Shown here one piece after another: positions 36,089-45,778 of a DNA stretch of 64,000 nucleotides. The stretch's first letter is position 1; each line of letters opens with the position of its first letter. Location of the stretch: contig NZ_CP108455.1 in assembly GCF_036241575.1 (NCBI RefSeq), positions 1,384,501-1,448,500 of the forward strand. Reading direction: 5' to 3'. Position numbers and translations under genes: made by a program. The stretch is from Streptomyces sp. NBC_01267 (GTDB lineage Bacteria; Actinomycetota; Actinomycetes; Streptomycetales; Streptomycetaceae). The notes under the pieces are model-generated. The model was not told where the DNA came from. It saw nothing but the letters and a program-made list of their open reading frames with translations, and made no database searches.

Positions 36089-36898
36089 TCAGTCCTGGGC
36101 GTTGAGCACCGGCAGATAGCCACCGGACTGACCGGCTGCCGTGGGGTGGTACGACTCGGTCAGATCGAGCAGGTTGACGCTGTGCAGCCAACTGTTCGAG
36201 GAGCAGATCTCGTGCCCGGTGAAGGCGGAGGCGATGTCACCGAAGGCGAAGCCGTGGTCGGCGGCCCGCTTGGCGGTGACGGAGTTGAGGTGGTCGGACG
36301 CCGCGTTGATCGCGGCGCGCTCGGTCTCGCTCAGTCCGACGATGCAGCTGCCGTTCAGCTGGTAGAAGCGAGGGTAGCCGAGCACGACCACGTGCGCCGA
36401 AGGGGACTTGGCGCTGATCGCCGAGTACACCTTGTCGAGCAGACCCGGGAGGGTCGAGTCGATGTAGCTGTTGGCCGTGGCGAGACTCGCGAGGCAGGTG
36501 GACTCGGAGTGCAGTACGCAGTCGGTCATGGTGCTCGCGAAACCGGCGTCGTTGCCGCCGATGGTGAGGGAGACCAGGCTGGTCGACGAGGTGAGAGCCG
36601 AGAGCTGGCTGGACAGGACATCACCCGTACGGGCGCCCGAACATGCCACGAAGGCGAACGACGAGGGCGCGTGGGCAGCCGCCCAGAGCTTCGGATACGC
36701 GAGGGTGCTGCGCTTGCAGTCCCCGCTGGCACTGTCGTAGCTGCCCGATCCGACGCCCGCCGAGTACGAGTCACCGAGGGCCACATAGCTGGTGGATGCG
36801 GCCTGTTGAGCACCCTGTGCCGCCCCCGCCCCGGTGAGGGCGAGTCCGACGGCGAGCAGGACCGAGGACGAGAGAGTCGCAAATCTGGACAGTTTCAT
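36089..36898 (-). CDS. Secreted SGNH/GDSL lipase-esterase (269 aa)
   Basis: GGGAGG before the ATG at 36898 and a Sec signal (SSVLLAVGLALTGAGAAQGA, cleavage near residue 30) support the start. The four SGNH blocks are present: GDSYSAG (Ser), the Gly block region, GGNDAG (Asn) and ESYHPTAAGQ (His). Cysteines are paired as in Streptomyces extracellular lipases (CKRST/ACSGA, CVLH/CLAS, CIVG/CSSN). It hydrolyses acyl esters outside the cell. It is a stand-alone gene with a hairpin terminator. By content and order it looks orthologous to the S. coelicolor GDSL lipase SCO1725, from memory. Confidence 0.93.
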   Translation of the reverse strand: MKLSRFATLSSSVLLAVGLALTGAGAAQGAQQAASTSYVALGDSYSAGVGSGSYDSASGDCKRSTLAYPKLWAAAHAPSSFAFVACSGARTGDVLSSQLSALTSSTSLVSLTIGGNDAGFASTMTDCVLHSESTCLASLATANSYIDSTLPGLLDKVYSAISAKSPSAHVVVLGYPRFYQLNGSCIVGLSETERAAINAASDHLNSVTAKRAADHGFAFGDIASAFTGHEICSSNSWLHSVNLLDLTESYHPTAAGQSGGYLPVLNAQD

Positions 36899-37164
36899 GG
36901 AACCTCCCTTAGCAGGATTTCCGCCACGTCTGTCGTACCAGGCCACACCCATGAACTGGAAGTGTCCATGCCAATTATTCGAAGCTTCGACGGCCCGGAG
37001 TCATCTCATCGCCATTGAAGCCCGGCATTCGGCCCTTCGGGGGGAAACTCCGTTCAACCACCCGATCGATGACAGTTCGTCAGCACACGCGCCGCACGCG
37101 CCCGTCCGCGCCACCTACCACAAAGGGCGTGCGCCGGTCGCCCGTGTGCCGGATCATGGGCGCC

Positions 37165-38259
<1,095 letters not shown>

Positions 38260-38368
38260 CGCGGGCCCGGGTCCGGAGCGGGCCCGGACCGGTCGGCGCC
38301 GGAATCGCCGCGCGTGAACCCTTGAGGTGAACGCGGCCGGGACCGGGCCAAGTCCCTTCCCCGGCCGG

Positions 38369-38743
38369 TTACTTCGCGTACGCGGCCCGCAGCGCGTCAT
38401 CGACGGCGGCCCGCGCCGCCTGCTGCCCGAGCCCCAGCCGTACCGCCCGCTCGGCGAAGACCCGCGCCGCCTCCGCCGCCTCCCGCTCCGCCGCGTCCCC
38501 GGCGGCAGCGACAAAGGTGCCGTTGCGCCCCCGCGTCTCGATCACGCCGTCGGTCTCCAGCGCCCGGTAGGCCTTGGCGACCGTGTTCGCGGCGAGCCCC
38601 AACTCCCCGGCCAGGCCGCGAACCGTCGGCAGCCGGTACCCCACCGGGAGTCTGCCCGAGCGCGCCTGTTCGGCGATCCGGGCCCGCAGTTGCTCGTACG
38701 GGGCGGTGGCGGAATCCGTATCAATGGCGATCTTCAGAGTCAC
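38369..38743 (-). CDS. GntR-family regulator, YtrA subfamily (124 aa)
   Basis: This is a short GntR protein: winged helix-turn-helix at residues 10-75 (APYEQLRARIAEQARSG, YRLPTVRGLAGELGLAANTVAKAYRALETDGVIETRGRNGTFV). A two-helix dimerisation tail of about 45 residues follows. That size is typical of the YtrA group, which usually regulates ABC transporters. The GTG at 38743 gives the family's normal TLKIAIDTDSATAPYEQ start; an ATG at 38761 adds six residues. No transporter is adjacent, so the target is unclear. Confidence 0.87.
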   Translation of the reverse strand: MTLKIAIDTDSATAPYEQLRARIAEQARSGRLPVGYRLPTVRGLAGELGLAANTVAKAYRALETDGVIETRGRNGTFVAAAGDAAEREAAEAARVFAERAVRLGLGQQAARAAVDDALRAAYAK

Positions 38744-38883
38744 CCTCCGATTCTCCCCCATTCCGGTCCCCGCTCCGCGCCCTGCGGCGGAGAAATAATG
38801 GGGAGGCGCCCGGTCATGGCGCCCGCCTACTCTCCCCTGACGACAAGCGGTCCGGTACGAGATCTGTGCGACGGAGGTACGGC

Positions 38884-39366
38884 ATGCCCGAGAACTCGGC
38901 CGAGGTCGGCGTGGTGCTGACGAAGGCGGGACGGACGAAGATCGCCTATCCGGCGACGGTGCTCTCGGACGACGGCACCCGGGTGACCGTACGGGCGGAG
39001 TGGGCCGGGAACGGCGTACGGGACTTCGGGTTCGTCCGCTTCGAGCCCGGCGATGTCTTCACCGAGCACTACTGGCGCGACCGGTGGTACGCGGTGAAGG
39101 AGGTGCGCGCCGGAACGGGTGAACTGAAGGGCTGGTACTGCGACGTGACCCGCCCGGCCGTGGTCGGTGACGGTGAGCTGGTGGTCGAGGATCTGGACCT
39201 CGACCTGTGGGTGTCGGCGGACGGGGCCGACATTCTCCGGCTGGACGAGGACGAATTCGAGGCGAGCGGTCTCGCCGCGCGCGACCCGGAAGCGGCGAGC
39301 CGTGCCGTGCAGGCCCTGGACGAGCTGGAACTCCTCGCCGAACGCGGGCAGTTGCCGCACTCCTGA
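38884..39366 (+). CDS. DUF402-family protein, nucleotide phosphatase-like (160 aa)
   Basis: GGAGG eight bases before the ATG supports the start. The DUF402 landmarks are DFGFVRFEPGDVFTEHYWRDRWYAVKEV, then GWYCDVTRPA and the acidic VVEDLDLDLWVSADG with LDEDEFE. The acidic residues in these motifs bind metal in characterised relatives such as FomD and bacterial Ntdp, which hydrolyse nucleoside di- or triphosphates or nucleotidyl phosphonates. A soluble cytoplasmic phosphohydrolase is the likely product, substrate unknown. Confidence 0.82.
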   Translation: MPENSAEVGVVLTKAGRTKIAYPATVLSDDGTRVTVRAEWAGNGVRDFGFVRFEPGDVFTEHYWRDRWYAVKEVRAGTGELKGWYCDVTRPAVVGDGELVVEDLDLDLWVSADGADILRLDEDEFEASGLAARDPEAASRAVQALDELELLAERGQLPHS

Positions 39367-39495
39367 CCGGATCGCCCGTAGCTGAGCACCCGTTCGGCGT
39401 GATGTCCCACGACGCCCCCAGGAAGACGGCACGGCCCGGGAAGCCCCCGTCCAGGAGCCGCGGCGGCCCGGCCCGTCCCGGCCCGCCGGTCCGTC

Positions 39496-40071
39496 TCAGG
39501 CCTTGGCCACCAGTACGTACCGCTCGTCGTCGACCTCGTGCCCCCACAACGCCGGGTCGGCCGAGAGCAGTTCGTGGTGGACGGACTCGGTGAGCGGGTC
39601 GAGGGCGGCCATCAGCTGGCCCGCGGAGAGCCCCACTCCGCCCCACACCCCTTCGACGAGTACGAGCCGGCCGCCCGGGTTCAGCAGGGAGCACCAGTGC
39701 TTGAGCGCGGCCTCGTGGTCGGGCAGCAGCCAGACCACGTGGCGGGCCAGCACCACGTCGAAGCTGCGCTCACCGACCGGCGGCAGGGCGGCGTCCCCCA
39801 CCAGCACCTCGGCATCGGTGCCGGCCAGCTTGGCCCGCGCCTGGTCGGCCATCCGGGGCGAGAGGTCCACCGCGGTGACCCGGTGGCCCTGTCCGGTGGC
39901 AAGGAGGGCCAGGCTGCCCGTACCGCAGCCGACGTCGAGGATCTCGGCCCGCTCCCCCGGCAGCCAGCGCTTCATCCGCCCCGCCCAGGCCTCCCGCACA
40001 CCGGGGTCACGCAGGCCGTGGTCGGCGCCCTCGTCGAAAGTGTCGGCAACGGTATCCCAGTTGATCGTCAT
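39496..40071 (-). CDS. Class I SAM-dependent methyltransferase (191 aa)
   Basis: SAM-binding motif I is ILDVGCGTGSLALLA (residues about 43-57), followed by the acidic VTAVDLSPRM, motif II VLVGDAALPP and motif III FDVVLARHVVWLL. This is a methyltransf_11/25 fold of short length. The N-terminus NWDTVADTFDEGADHGL is common in streptomycete enzymes of this group. Methyl acceptor unknown. It is an isolated gene. Confidence 0.9.
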   Translation of the reverse strand: MTINWDTVADTFDEGADHGLRDPGVREAWAGRMKRWLPGERAEILDVGCGTGSLALLATGQGHRVTAVDLSPRMADQARAKLAGTDAEVLVGDAALPPVGERSFDVVLARHVVWLLPDHEAALKHWCSLLNPGGRLVLVEGVWGGVGLSAGQLMAALDPLTESVHHELLSADPALWGHEVDDERYVLVAKA

Positions 40072-40185
40072 GCGCCGATGCTCTCAGGTACCACTGACAA
40101 TCCGGCTGATCCCGCGTCGGCGAACGCGCGGCGCCCCTCCTGACCTGGGAACGCCGCGCCGGTCGGGCCGGTCGTGCGGGCGCGC

Positions 40186-41049
40186 TCAGCCGATGGCGGA
40201 GGCGCAGGTGGTGGGGGTGGCGTGGGCGGGGTCGAGGGCGTTGGCGACCTCGTGGTAGGCGATCCGGTCGGTGAGCCCGATGACGACGTGTTCGGAGAGG
40301 TCGGCGGCGCACTTGTCCTGGAGCAGGACGTTGTCGACGTCGGGTCCGTCCAGGAACTGGGTCCGGTACGGGGTGACCACCTCGTCGTACTTGGTGGCGA
40401 TGACGGTGTAGTGCACCCCCGGAACCGTGTCGGGCACCGAGTTCAGCTTGCTGATGAAGGGCGAGCCCGCGACCTGGTCGGCGAGTCCCGGTGCGCCCTT
40501 CTGGAGGATGTCGGCGGCGCCCGGGAAGTACGGCAGGAGTTTGGTGAGACCCGACAGGGTCGTGCCGTGGTTGTCGGGCGCGATGCCGGTCAGGGAGTTC
40601 ACCTCGGCCGCACCGCCGAGGAACTTGATGTAGTAGTTCGGCATCATGCCGCCCTGCGAGTGGCCGACGAGGTCGGCCTTCGGCGCACCGGTCGCCGCGA
40701 GCACCTTGTCGACGAAGCCGGAGAGCTGTTCGGCCGACTTGTCGATCGGGCCGAGCCCGTCGAAGAGGGTCTCGCCCGGGAGTTGCCCGTAGTCGAGGGA
40801 GAAGACGCAGTAGCCGCGGTCGACCAGGTACGGGGCGAGCGCGAGGAAGTTGTCGGTCGCGTTGCCGAGGGTTCCCGGGACCAGGACGACGGGGCGGGGG
40901 TGGGCCGCGGACGGCTTGCAGGAGTAGTTGTTCCAGCCGCTGCTGGGGGCGGAGGCGGCCTGCGCTGTGGTGGCGGCGGGAACCACGGCGGCCGTGACCG
41001 CCAGGGCCAGCGCGGAGAGGGGTCCGAGCGCACGTTTCCAGGGCAGCAT
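40186..41049 (-). CDS. Secreted alpha/beta-fold lipase/esterase (287 aa)
   Basis: The signal peptide (LGPLSALALAVTAAVVPAATTAQA, cleavage near residue 31) marks it as exported. The oxyanion loop VVLVPGTLGNA and nucleophile elbow GHSQGG are those of the EstA/lipase class 2 family. A NHGTTLSG segment and paired cysteines (CKPSA; CAADLSEHV; TCASAIG) follow. It hydrolyses triacylglycerols or esters outside the cell. Two TTAC-N6-GTAA repeats lie upstream. Content and position suggest orthology to the S. coelicolor lipase SCO1735, from memory. Confidence 0.9.
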   Translation of the reverse strand: MLPWKRALGPLSALALAVTAAVVPAATTAQAASAPSSGWNNYSCKPSAAHPRPVVLVPGTLGNATDNFLALAPYLVDRGYCVFSLDYGQLPGETLFDGLGPIDKSAEQLSGFVDKVLAATGAPKADLVGHSQGGMMPNYYIKFLGGAAEVNSLTGIAPDNHGTTLSGLTKLLPYFPGAADILQKGAPGLADQVAGSPFISKLNSVPDTVPGVHYTVIATKYDEVVTPYRTQFLDGPDVDNVLLQDKCAADLSEHVVIGLTDRIAYHEVANALDPAHATPTTCASAIG

Positions 41050-41134
41050 CGAGTGTTCTCCTTGAGACTCAGGGGAGTTGCGACGGCTGTTCGCCCTGCG
41101 GCCCGGACCACCAGAGTGTTCTGCTCACGCCAAA

Positions 41135-41176
41135 TTACGCGTGAGTAAGGTAGCGGGGGAAGTTACGCGTCGGTAA
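41135..41176. promoter_or_regulatory. Paired TTAC-N6-GTAA sites upstream of the esterase
   Basis: TTACGCGTGAGTAA (41135-41148) and TTACGCGTCGGTAA (41163-41176) are near-identical direct repeats, 28 bp apart, each with palindromic ends. They lie 86-127 nt upstream of the esterase start codon. The spacing places both on nearly the same face of the helix, as for cooperative binding. Confidence 0.55.
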
Positions 41177-41246
41177 AGAACTGATGGAGGATCAGGGGCT
41201 GATCTTCGCGGGCCACGGTATACGCCGTCCGGCCCGGTGGACCGGA

Positions 41247-42185
41247 TCAGGCGGCGAGTGTCCCCGGCACGATCGCACCGGGACCGAACCTTGCCCGCGC
41301 CCGGTCGGCGACGGCCTCGACCCTGCGCGCCTTGTCGTCCGCAGGGTCGAACGTCAGCTGATGGGCGGAGTGCGCCACCGGCGTCAGCCCCTCGGCACGC
41401 AGCCCGATCCCCCGCACCCTGGCCCGCTGGAGACCGAGCGCGTCATGGATCGCGTACGCCGCCTCGGTGAGCGCCGCCGAGTGTGCGGTCGGCTCGCGCA
41501 GGGTGCGGCTGCGGGTGGTGGTGGACCGGTCGGCGTACCGCACGGTGAGGGTCAGCGAGCGGCACACCTGTCCCTCACCGCGCATCCGGATGCCCAGTTC
41601 CCCGGAGAGCGAGAGCAGGGCCCTGCGCTGCCGGTCCCGGTCCAGCTCGTCGCGGGGGAAGGTCCGTTCCCCGGCGGCCGAGCGGGCCGCGGCGTTCGGC
41701 ACGACCCGGGTGCGGTCGATACCGCGTGCCCGTTCCTGGAGTTCACGCCCGGCGCGCGCGCCGACGATCCGCTGAAGGGTGGCCAGGGGCGCGCCGGCGA
41801 CCCTGCCGATGGAGTCGAGGCCGTACGAACAGAGGGTGCGGGCCGCCTTCGGCCCGACGCCCGGAAGCGCGCCGACCGGCTTGCCGGCGAGGAACGTCCG
41901 CGCGCCGTCCGCCACCAGGGTCGTCCCCGGTCGCGCCTCACGCGCGGCCATCGTGGCCAGCAGCGGATTGGGGCCGATCCCGATCGTGCAGCCGAGCCCG
42001 TGGTGCGCGAGTGCCCGTACCCGCAGCAGCGCGGCGAGTTCGGTGGCGCTCCGCCCGAAGTACCGCTGCGCGCCGTGCACATCGAGGAGTACGGCGTCGG
42101 GCGGGAACGCCTGGACGACCGGGGTGAGGTCCTCGGTCAGGGCGAGCGGCAGGGCCTCGGGTGCGAACCGTACGTACAGGATCAT
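41247..42185 (-). CDS. Short Y-family DNA polymerase-like protein, ImuB-like (312 aa)
   Basis: The ATG overlaps the dnaE2 stop (ATGA), so the two are translationally coupled. Recognisable Y-family parts are GCTIGIGPNPLLATMAAREARPG, the helix-hairpin-helix LPGVGPKAARTLCSYGLDSIG and a little-finger domain. The first palm acidic motif of Pol IV (DMDAFF) is absent because the protein starts late. The second motif, normally S-x-D-E, reads PPDAVLLDVHGAQRYFG without the Asp-Glu pair. It is therefore probably catalytically dead and acts as an ImuB-type adaptor for DnaE2 and the sliding clamp. Confidence 0.82.
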   Translation of the reverse strand: MILYVRFAPEALPLALTEDLTPVVQAFPPDAVLLDVHGAQRYFGRSATELAALLRVRALAHHGLGCTIGIGPNPLLATMAAREARPGTTLVADGARTFLAGKPVGALPGVGPKAARTLCSYGLDSIGRVAGAPLATLQRIVGARAGRELQERARGIDRTRVVPNAAARSAAGERTFPRDELDRDRQRRALLSLSGELGIRMRGEGQVCRSLTLTVRYADRSTTTRSRTLREPTAHSAALTEAAYAIHDALGLQRARVRGIGLRAEGLTPVAHSAHQLTFDPADDKARRVEAVADRARARFGPGAIVPGTLAA

Positions 42186-45100
42186 CCCGCGCTCCCCGGG
42201 CTGGAGTGCCAGAGCTTGCGTCCGGTGGCGGTCTGGTCACCGGCGGGGCGGAGGTCCGCCCAGGGGTTCATCTCGTAGCCGGTGGAGAGCTGGATGCGGC
42301 GGCCGTCACCGTCCGCGGACTGCCCGGATCCGGTCGTCGGCGGGGGCGCGGCCAGCGCACCGGCGACCGCTTCGAGGCCGCCGGTGCGCCGCAGTTCCAC
42401 CAGCTCGGCCAGGTTCCAGGCGGCCGAGCCGACCACGCTGAGGCTGCGCGGCCCACGCCGCTGCACCACCCCGCGCACCAGCAGCAGCCAGGAGTGGAAG
42501 ACGGTGTGCGCGCACGCGTCATGGCTGTCGTCGAAGAAGGCCAGGTCGACCAGGCCCGTGCCGTCGTCCAGGGTGGTGAAGATGACCCGGCGCCCCGAGC
42601 GTACGGGCGGGGTCTGGGTGGCGGCCTTCGCTCCGGCGACCAGGACGCTCTGCCCGTGTCCGGCGGAGCGCAGCCGCTGGGCGGAGAGCACGCCCAGCTC
42701 CTTCAGGAAGGCGTAGTGGTCCTCCATCAGGTGGCGGGAGGAGTCCATGCCGAGGACGCCCAGTTCGGCGCTGAGGCGTTCCGCGTCGCTGAGGTCGGGC
42801 AGACCGGCCGGAGCCGTCTTCCGCCCCTCGCCCAGGGCGAGTTGACCGCTGTGCGCGGAGCCGCGCCGGCCCGCGTGCAGTTCGGAGACGTGCAGCAGCA
42901 GATCGCGGCGGTTGGCGCCGAACGCATCCAGCGCGCCGACCTGGGCGAGCCGCTGCGCGACCGGTTTTCCCGGTCGGGCGCGCTGCCAGAAGTCCAGCAG
43001 CGAGGAGTAGGGCTGTCCGGCCGCGATCCGTTCGGTCTCGGCCTCGCTGATGCCGTGGACGTCGGAGAGCGCGAGGCGCACCCCCCATTTACCGGACACC
43101 AGTTCGATATGGTGAGCGACCGCGGACCGGTTCACGTCCAGCGGCAGCACCGGTACCCCGCGCCGCCGCGCGTCCGCCAGCAGCAGCCGCTTCGGATACA
43201 TCCCGGGGTCGTGGGTGAGCAGTCCCGCGTAGAAGGCCGCGGGGTGGTGCGCCTTCAGCCAGGCGGACTGGTACGTCGGCACGGCGAAGGCGACGGCGTG
43301 GGCCTTGCAGAAGCCGTAGGCGCCGAAGGCCTCGACGATCTCCCAGGTACGCGCGGTCACTTCGGGCGTGTAGCCCCGCCGTCCGGTCGTCTCCGTGAAC
43401 CAGGCGCGGATCCGCCCCTGCCGCTCGGGGTCGGACAGCTGACGGCGCGCCTGGTCCGCCTCGCCGCGGTCGCAGCCCGTCATGATCCGCAGGATCTCGA
43501 TGATCTGCTCGTGGAAGACGACGACCCCGTACGTCCCGCTCAGCGCCGGGGCCAGATCGGGGTGCGGGTAGCGGACGGGCGCGCGGCCGTGCCGGGCCTC
43601 GATGAAGGGCCGCACCATGTCGGCGGCGACGGGCCCCGGCCTGAAGAGCGAGATGTCGACGACCAGATCGTCGAAGGAGGCGGGCTGGAGCCGCCCCACC
43701 AGATCGCGCTGGCCCGGCGATTCGATCTGGAAGCAGCCCAGCGTCTCGGTGGAGCGGATGAGTTCGTACGTCGCGGGGTCGCCCGCGGGCACCTGCGCGG
43801 GATCGTCCAGGTCGAGGCGCTCCCCCGTGGCCCGTCCGATCTCGCCGACCGCGTGCGCCATCGCGGACTGCATCCGCACCCCCAGCACATCGAGCTTGAG
43901 CAGCCCGAGGTCCTCCACGTCCTCCTTGTCGAACTGGGACATGGGGAACCCTTCGCCACTGGTCGGCATCACCGGCGTACGCCGTAGCAGCGAGGCGTCG
44001 GAGAGCAGCACCCCGCACGGGTGCATGGCGATCCCGCGCGGCAGTGCGTCCAGGGACTCGACCAGGTCCCACAGGCGTCCGTACTTCTTCTCCTCCCGTT
44101 GCGACTCCGCCGCCACGGCGCGCAGTTCGGGCAGTTCGGCCAGCGCGGCGCGGGCGTCGCGGGCACGGATGTGCGGGAAGGCCTTGGCGAGCCGGTCGGT
44201 CTCCGCCGGGTCCATGGACAGGGCCGCGCCCACGTCCCGTATCGCGTGGCGCACCCGGTAGGTCTCGGGCATGGCGACGGTGGCGACCCGCTCGGCGCCG
44301 AACCGGTCGATGATCGCGCGGTAGACGTCGAGCCTGCGGGCCGACTCGACGTCGATGTCGATGTCGGGCAGCGCCAGCCGGCGTTCGGACAGGAAGCGCT
44401 CCATCAGCAGTCCGTGCTCGACGGGGTCCGCGTTGGCGATGCCCAGCAGATGGTTGACGAGGGAGCCCGCGCCGGAGCCGCGGGCCGCGACCCGGATGCC
44501 CATCGCCTTCACGTCGTCCACGACCTGGGCGACGGTGAGGAAGTACGAGGCGTGGCCGTGGAAGGCGATGATGTCCAGCTCGTGGTGCATCCGCTCCCAG
44601 TACGCGCGTCTGCGGTCGTAACCGCGCAGCACCATGCCCGCGGCGCTGCGGGAGGCGAGGACGCGCTGGGCGGTGCGGTGCGCGGCGCCGACGAGGTGCG
44701 GTTCGGGGAAGTGGACGGTGGTGCGGATGCCGAGGTCGTCCTCGGGGTCGACGACGCACGAGTCGGCCAGCGCCTGGGTCTCGTCCAGCAGCCGGTGCGC
44801 GGTGTCCCTGCGGAAGCCCGCCGCCTCGACGATCCGTTCGGCGCCGCGCAGCATCTCGCCGGTCCCCTTGAGCCAGCGCTCGCCGCTGTCGAGCCCCTTG
44901 CGCGGATCGACCGGCACCAGTCGGCGGGCGGCGTCGAGGACGTCGGCGACGGGGCCCTGGCCGGGGTCGGCGTAGCGGACGGCGTTGCTCAGCACGGGCC
45001 GTACGCCCTGGTCCGCGGCGAAGCCGACGGTGCGGGCGGCGAGCCTGAGCGAGCCGGGGCCGGTACCGCTCAGTCCGTGGTGGACGGCTTCGAGGCGGAG

Positions 45101-45628
45101 CGCGTCGCCGTAGAGCTCCCGCCAGGGCGCGAGCAGGACGGCGGCCCGGTCGGGGCGGCCCGCGGCGAGCGCCCGGCCGATGTCCGAGTCCGGGCCGAGC
45201 AGGACGGCCAGCCCTTCGCCGTGGTTCCCGGCCCAGGGCAGCAGGGGCCGCCCTTCGCCCGCGTGGGCTGCGGTGATCAGCCGGCACAGCGCGGCCCAGC
45301 CTGCCGCGCCGTCGCGGGCGAGGAAGGTCACGCGGGGCACCGACTCGTCGACGAACACCCCGCCGCGCACCGGGGTGCGCGCCCGGTGGGTGGGGCCCTC
45401 CGCGCGGGCCCGTTCACCGATGGCGAGCCGCGCCCCGAACAGCGGGCGCACCCCGGCCCCGGCACATGCCTTGGCGAAGCGGACCGCGCCCGCGAGGGTG
45501 TCCCGGTCGGTCAGCGCGATGGCGTCCATGCCCCGTTCGGCAGCCCGCTCGGCGAGGCGTTCCGGGTGCGAGGCCCCGTACCGCAGGGAGAAACCCGAGA
45601 CGGTGTGCAGGTGCGTGAAACCGGGCAT
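42182..45628 (-). CDS. dnaE2: Error-prone DNA polymerase III alpha subunit DnaE2 (1148 aa)
   Basis: GGAGG eight bases before the ATG at 45628 sets the start. The PHP domain is N-terminal (FTHLHTVSGFSLRYGASHPE; ALTDRDTLAGAVRF). The polymerase core has the catalytic acidic motif LPDIDIDVESARRLDVY and the fingers/palm segments FGAERVATVAMPETYRVRHA and HPCGVLLSD. An OB-fold with RRVIFTTLDDGTGLVDLAFFDD is near the C-terminus. At about 1150 aa it is the DnaE2 rather than the DnaE1 type. It carries out mutagenic translesion synthesis with the coupled Y-family protein. A LexA-like box at 45694-45709 suggests SOS control. Confidence 0.93.
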   Translation of the reverse strand: MPGFTHLHTVSGFSLRYGASHPERLAERAAERGMDAIALTDRDTLAGAVRFAKACAGAGVRPLFGARLAIGERARAEGPTHRARTPVRGGVFVDESVPRVTFLARDGAAGWAALCRLITAAHAGEGRPLLPWAGNHGEGLAVLLGPDSDIGRALAAGRPDRAAVLLAPWRELYGDALRLEAVHHGLSGTGPGSLRLAARTVGFAADQGVRPVLSNAVRYADPGQGPVADVLDAARRLVPVDPRKGLDSGERWLKGTGEMLRGAERIVEAAGFRRDTAHRLLDETQALADSCVVDPEDDLGIRTTVHFPEPHLVGAAHRTAQRVLASRSAAGMVLRGYDRRRAYWERMHHELDIIAFHGHASYFLTVAQVVDDVKAMGIRVAARGSGAGSLVNHLLGIANADPVEHGLLMERFLSERRLALPDIDIDVESARRLDVYRAIIDRFGAERVATVAMPETYRVRHAIRDVGAALSMDPAETDRLAKAFPHIRARDARAALAELPELRAVAAESQREEKKYGRLWDLVESLDALPRGIAMHPCGVLLSDASLLRRTPVMPTSGEGFPMSQFDKEDVEDLGLLKLDVLGVRMQSAMAHAVGEIGRATGERLDLDDPAQVPAGDPATYELIRSTETLGCFQIESPGQRDLVGRLQPASFDDLVVDISLFRPGPVAADMVRPFIEARHGRAPVRYPHPDLAPALSGTYGVVVFHEQIIEILRIMTGCDRGEADQARRQLSDPERQGRIRAWFTETTGRRGYTPEVTARTWEIVEAFGAYGFCKAHAVAFAVPTYQSAWLKAHHPAAFYAGLLTHDPGMYPKRLLLADARRRGVPVLPLDVNRSAVAHHIELVSGKWGVRLALSDVHGISEAETERIAAGQPYSSLLDFWQRARPGKPVAQRLAQVGALDAFGANRRDLLLHVSELHAGRRGSAHSGQLALGEGRKTAPAGLPDLSDAERLSAELGVLGMDSSRHLMEDHYAFLKELGVLSAQRLRSAGHGQSVLVAGAKAATQTPPVRSGRRVIFTTLDDGTGLVDLAFFDDSHDACAHTVFHSWLLLVRGVVQRRGPRSLSVVGSAAWNLAELVELRRTGGLEAVAGALAAPPPTTGSGQSADGDGRRIQLSTGYEMNPWADLRPAGDQTATGRKLWHSSPGSAG

Positions 45629-45693
45629 CCGCCACACCTCCTGCTCCGATGATCCAGTCCGATACCGCCTCCCCTTCACCACCATAGACCATT

Positions 45694-45709
45694 TCGAACG
45701 TTCGTACGA
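45694..45709 (-). promoter_or_regulatory. LexA/SOS box candidate upstream of dnaE2
   Basis: On the dnaE2 strand the site reads TCGTACGAACGTTCGA, which matches the actinobacterial SOS box TCGAAC-N4-GTTCGA with a single mismatch. It is centred about 73 nt upstream of the dnaE2 start codon, in the divergent intergenic space. Confidence 0.7.
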
Positions 45710-45778
45710 TTACGCGTGTGTCAGCCATTCAGACCCGCCCCACCTGCGTAAACACCGGTCCTCCCAGACCGTGGGGCC

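Noticed and set aside
35853..36191. Amino-terminal extension of the small 87-aa protein to 36191
   Set aside because: No ribosome binding site at the distal ATG, composition is Arg/Gly/Pro shadow-like, and it covers the lipase terminator region.
38270..38290. 7-bp hairpin after the AAA ATPase gene as a terminator
   Set aside because: GGTCCGG/CCGGACC is short and of a kind expected by chance at this GC content; no T run follows.
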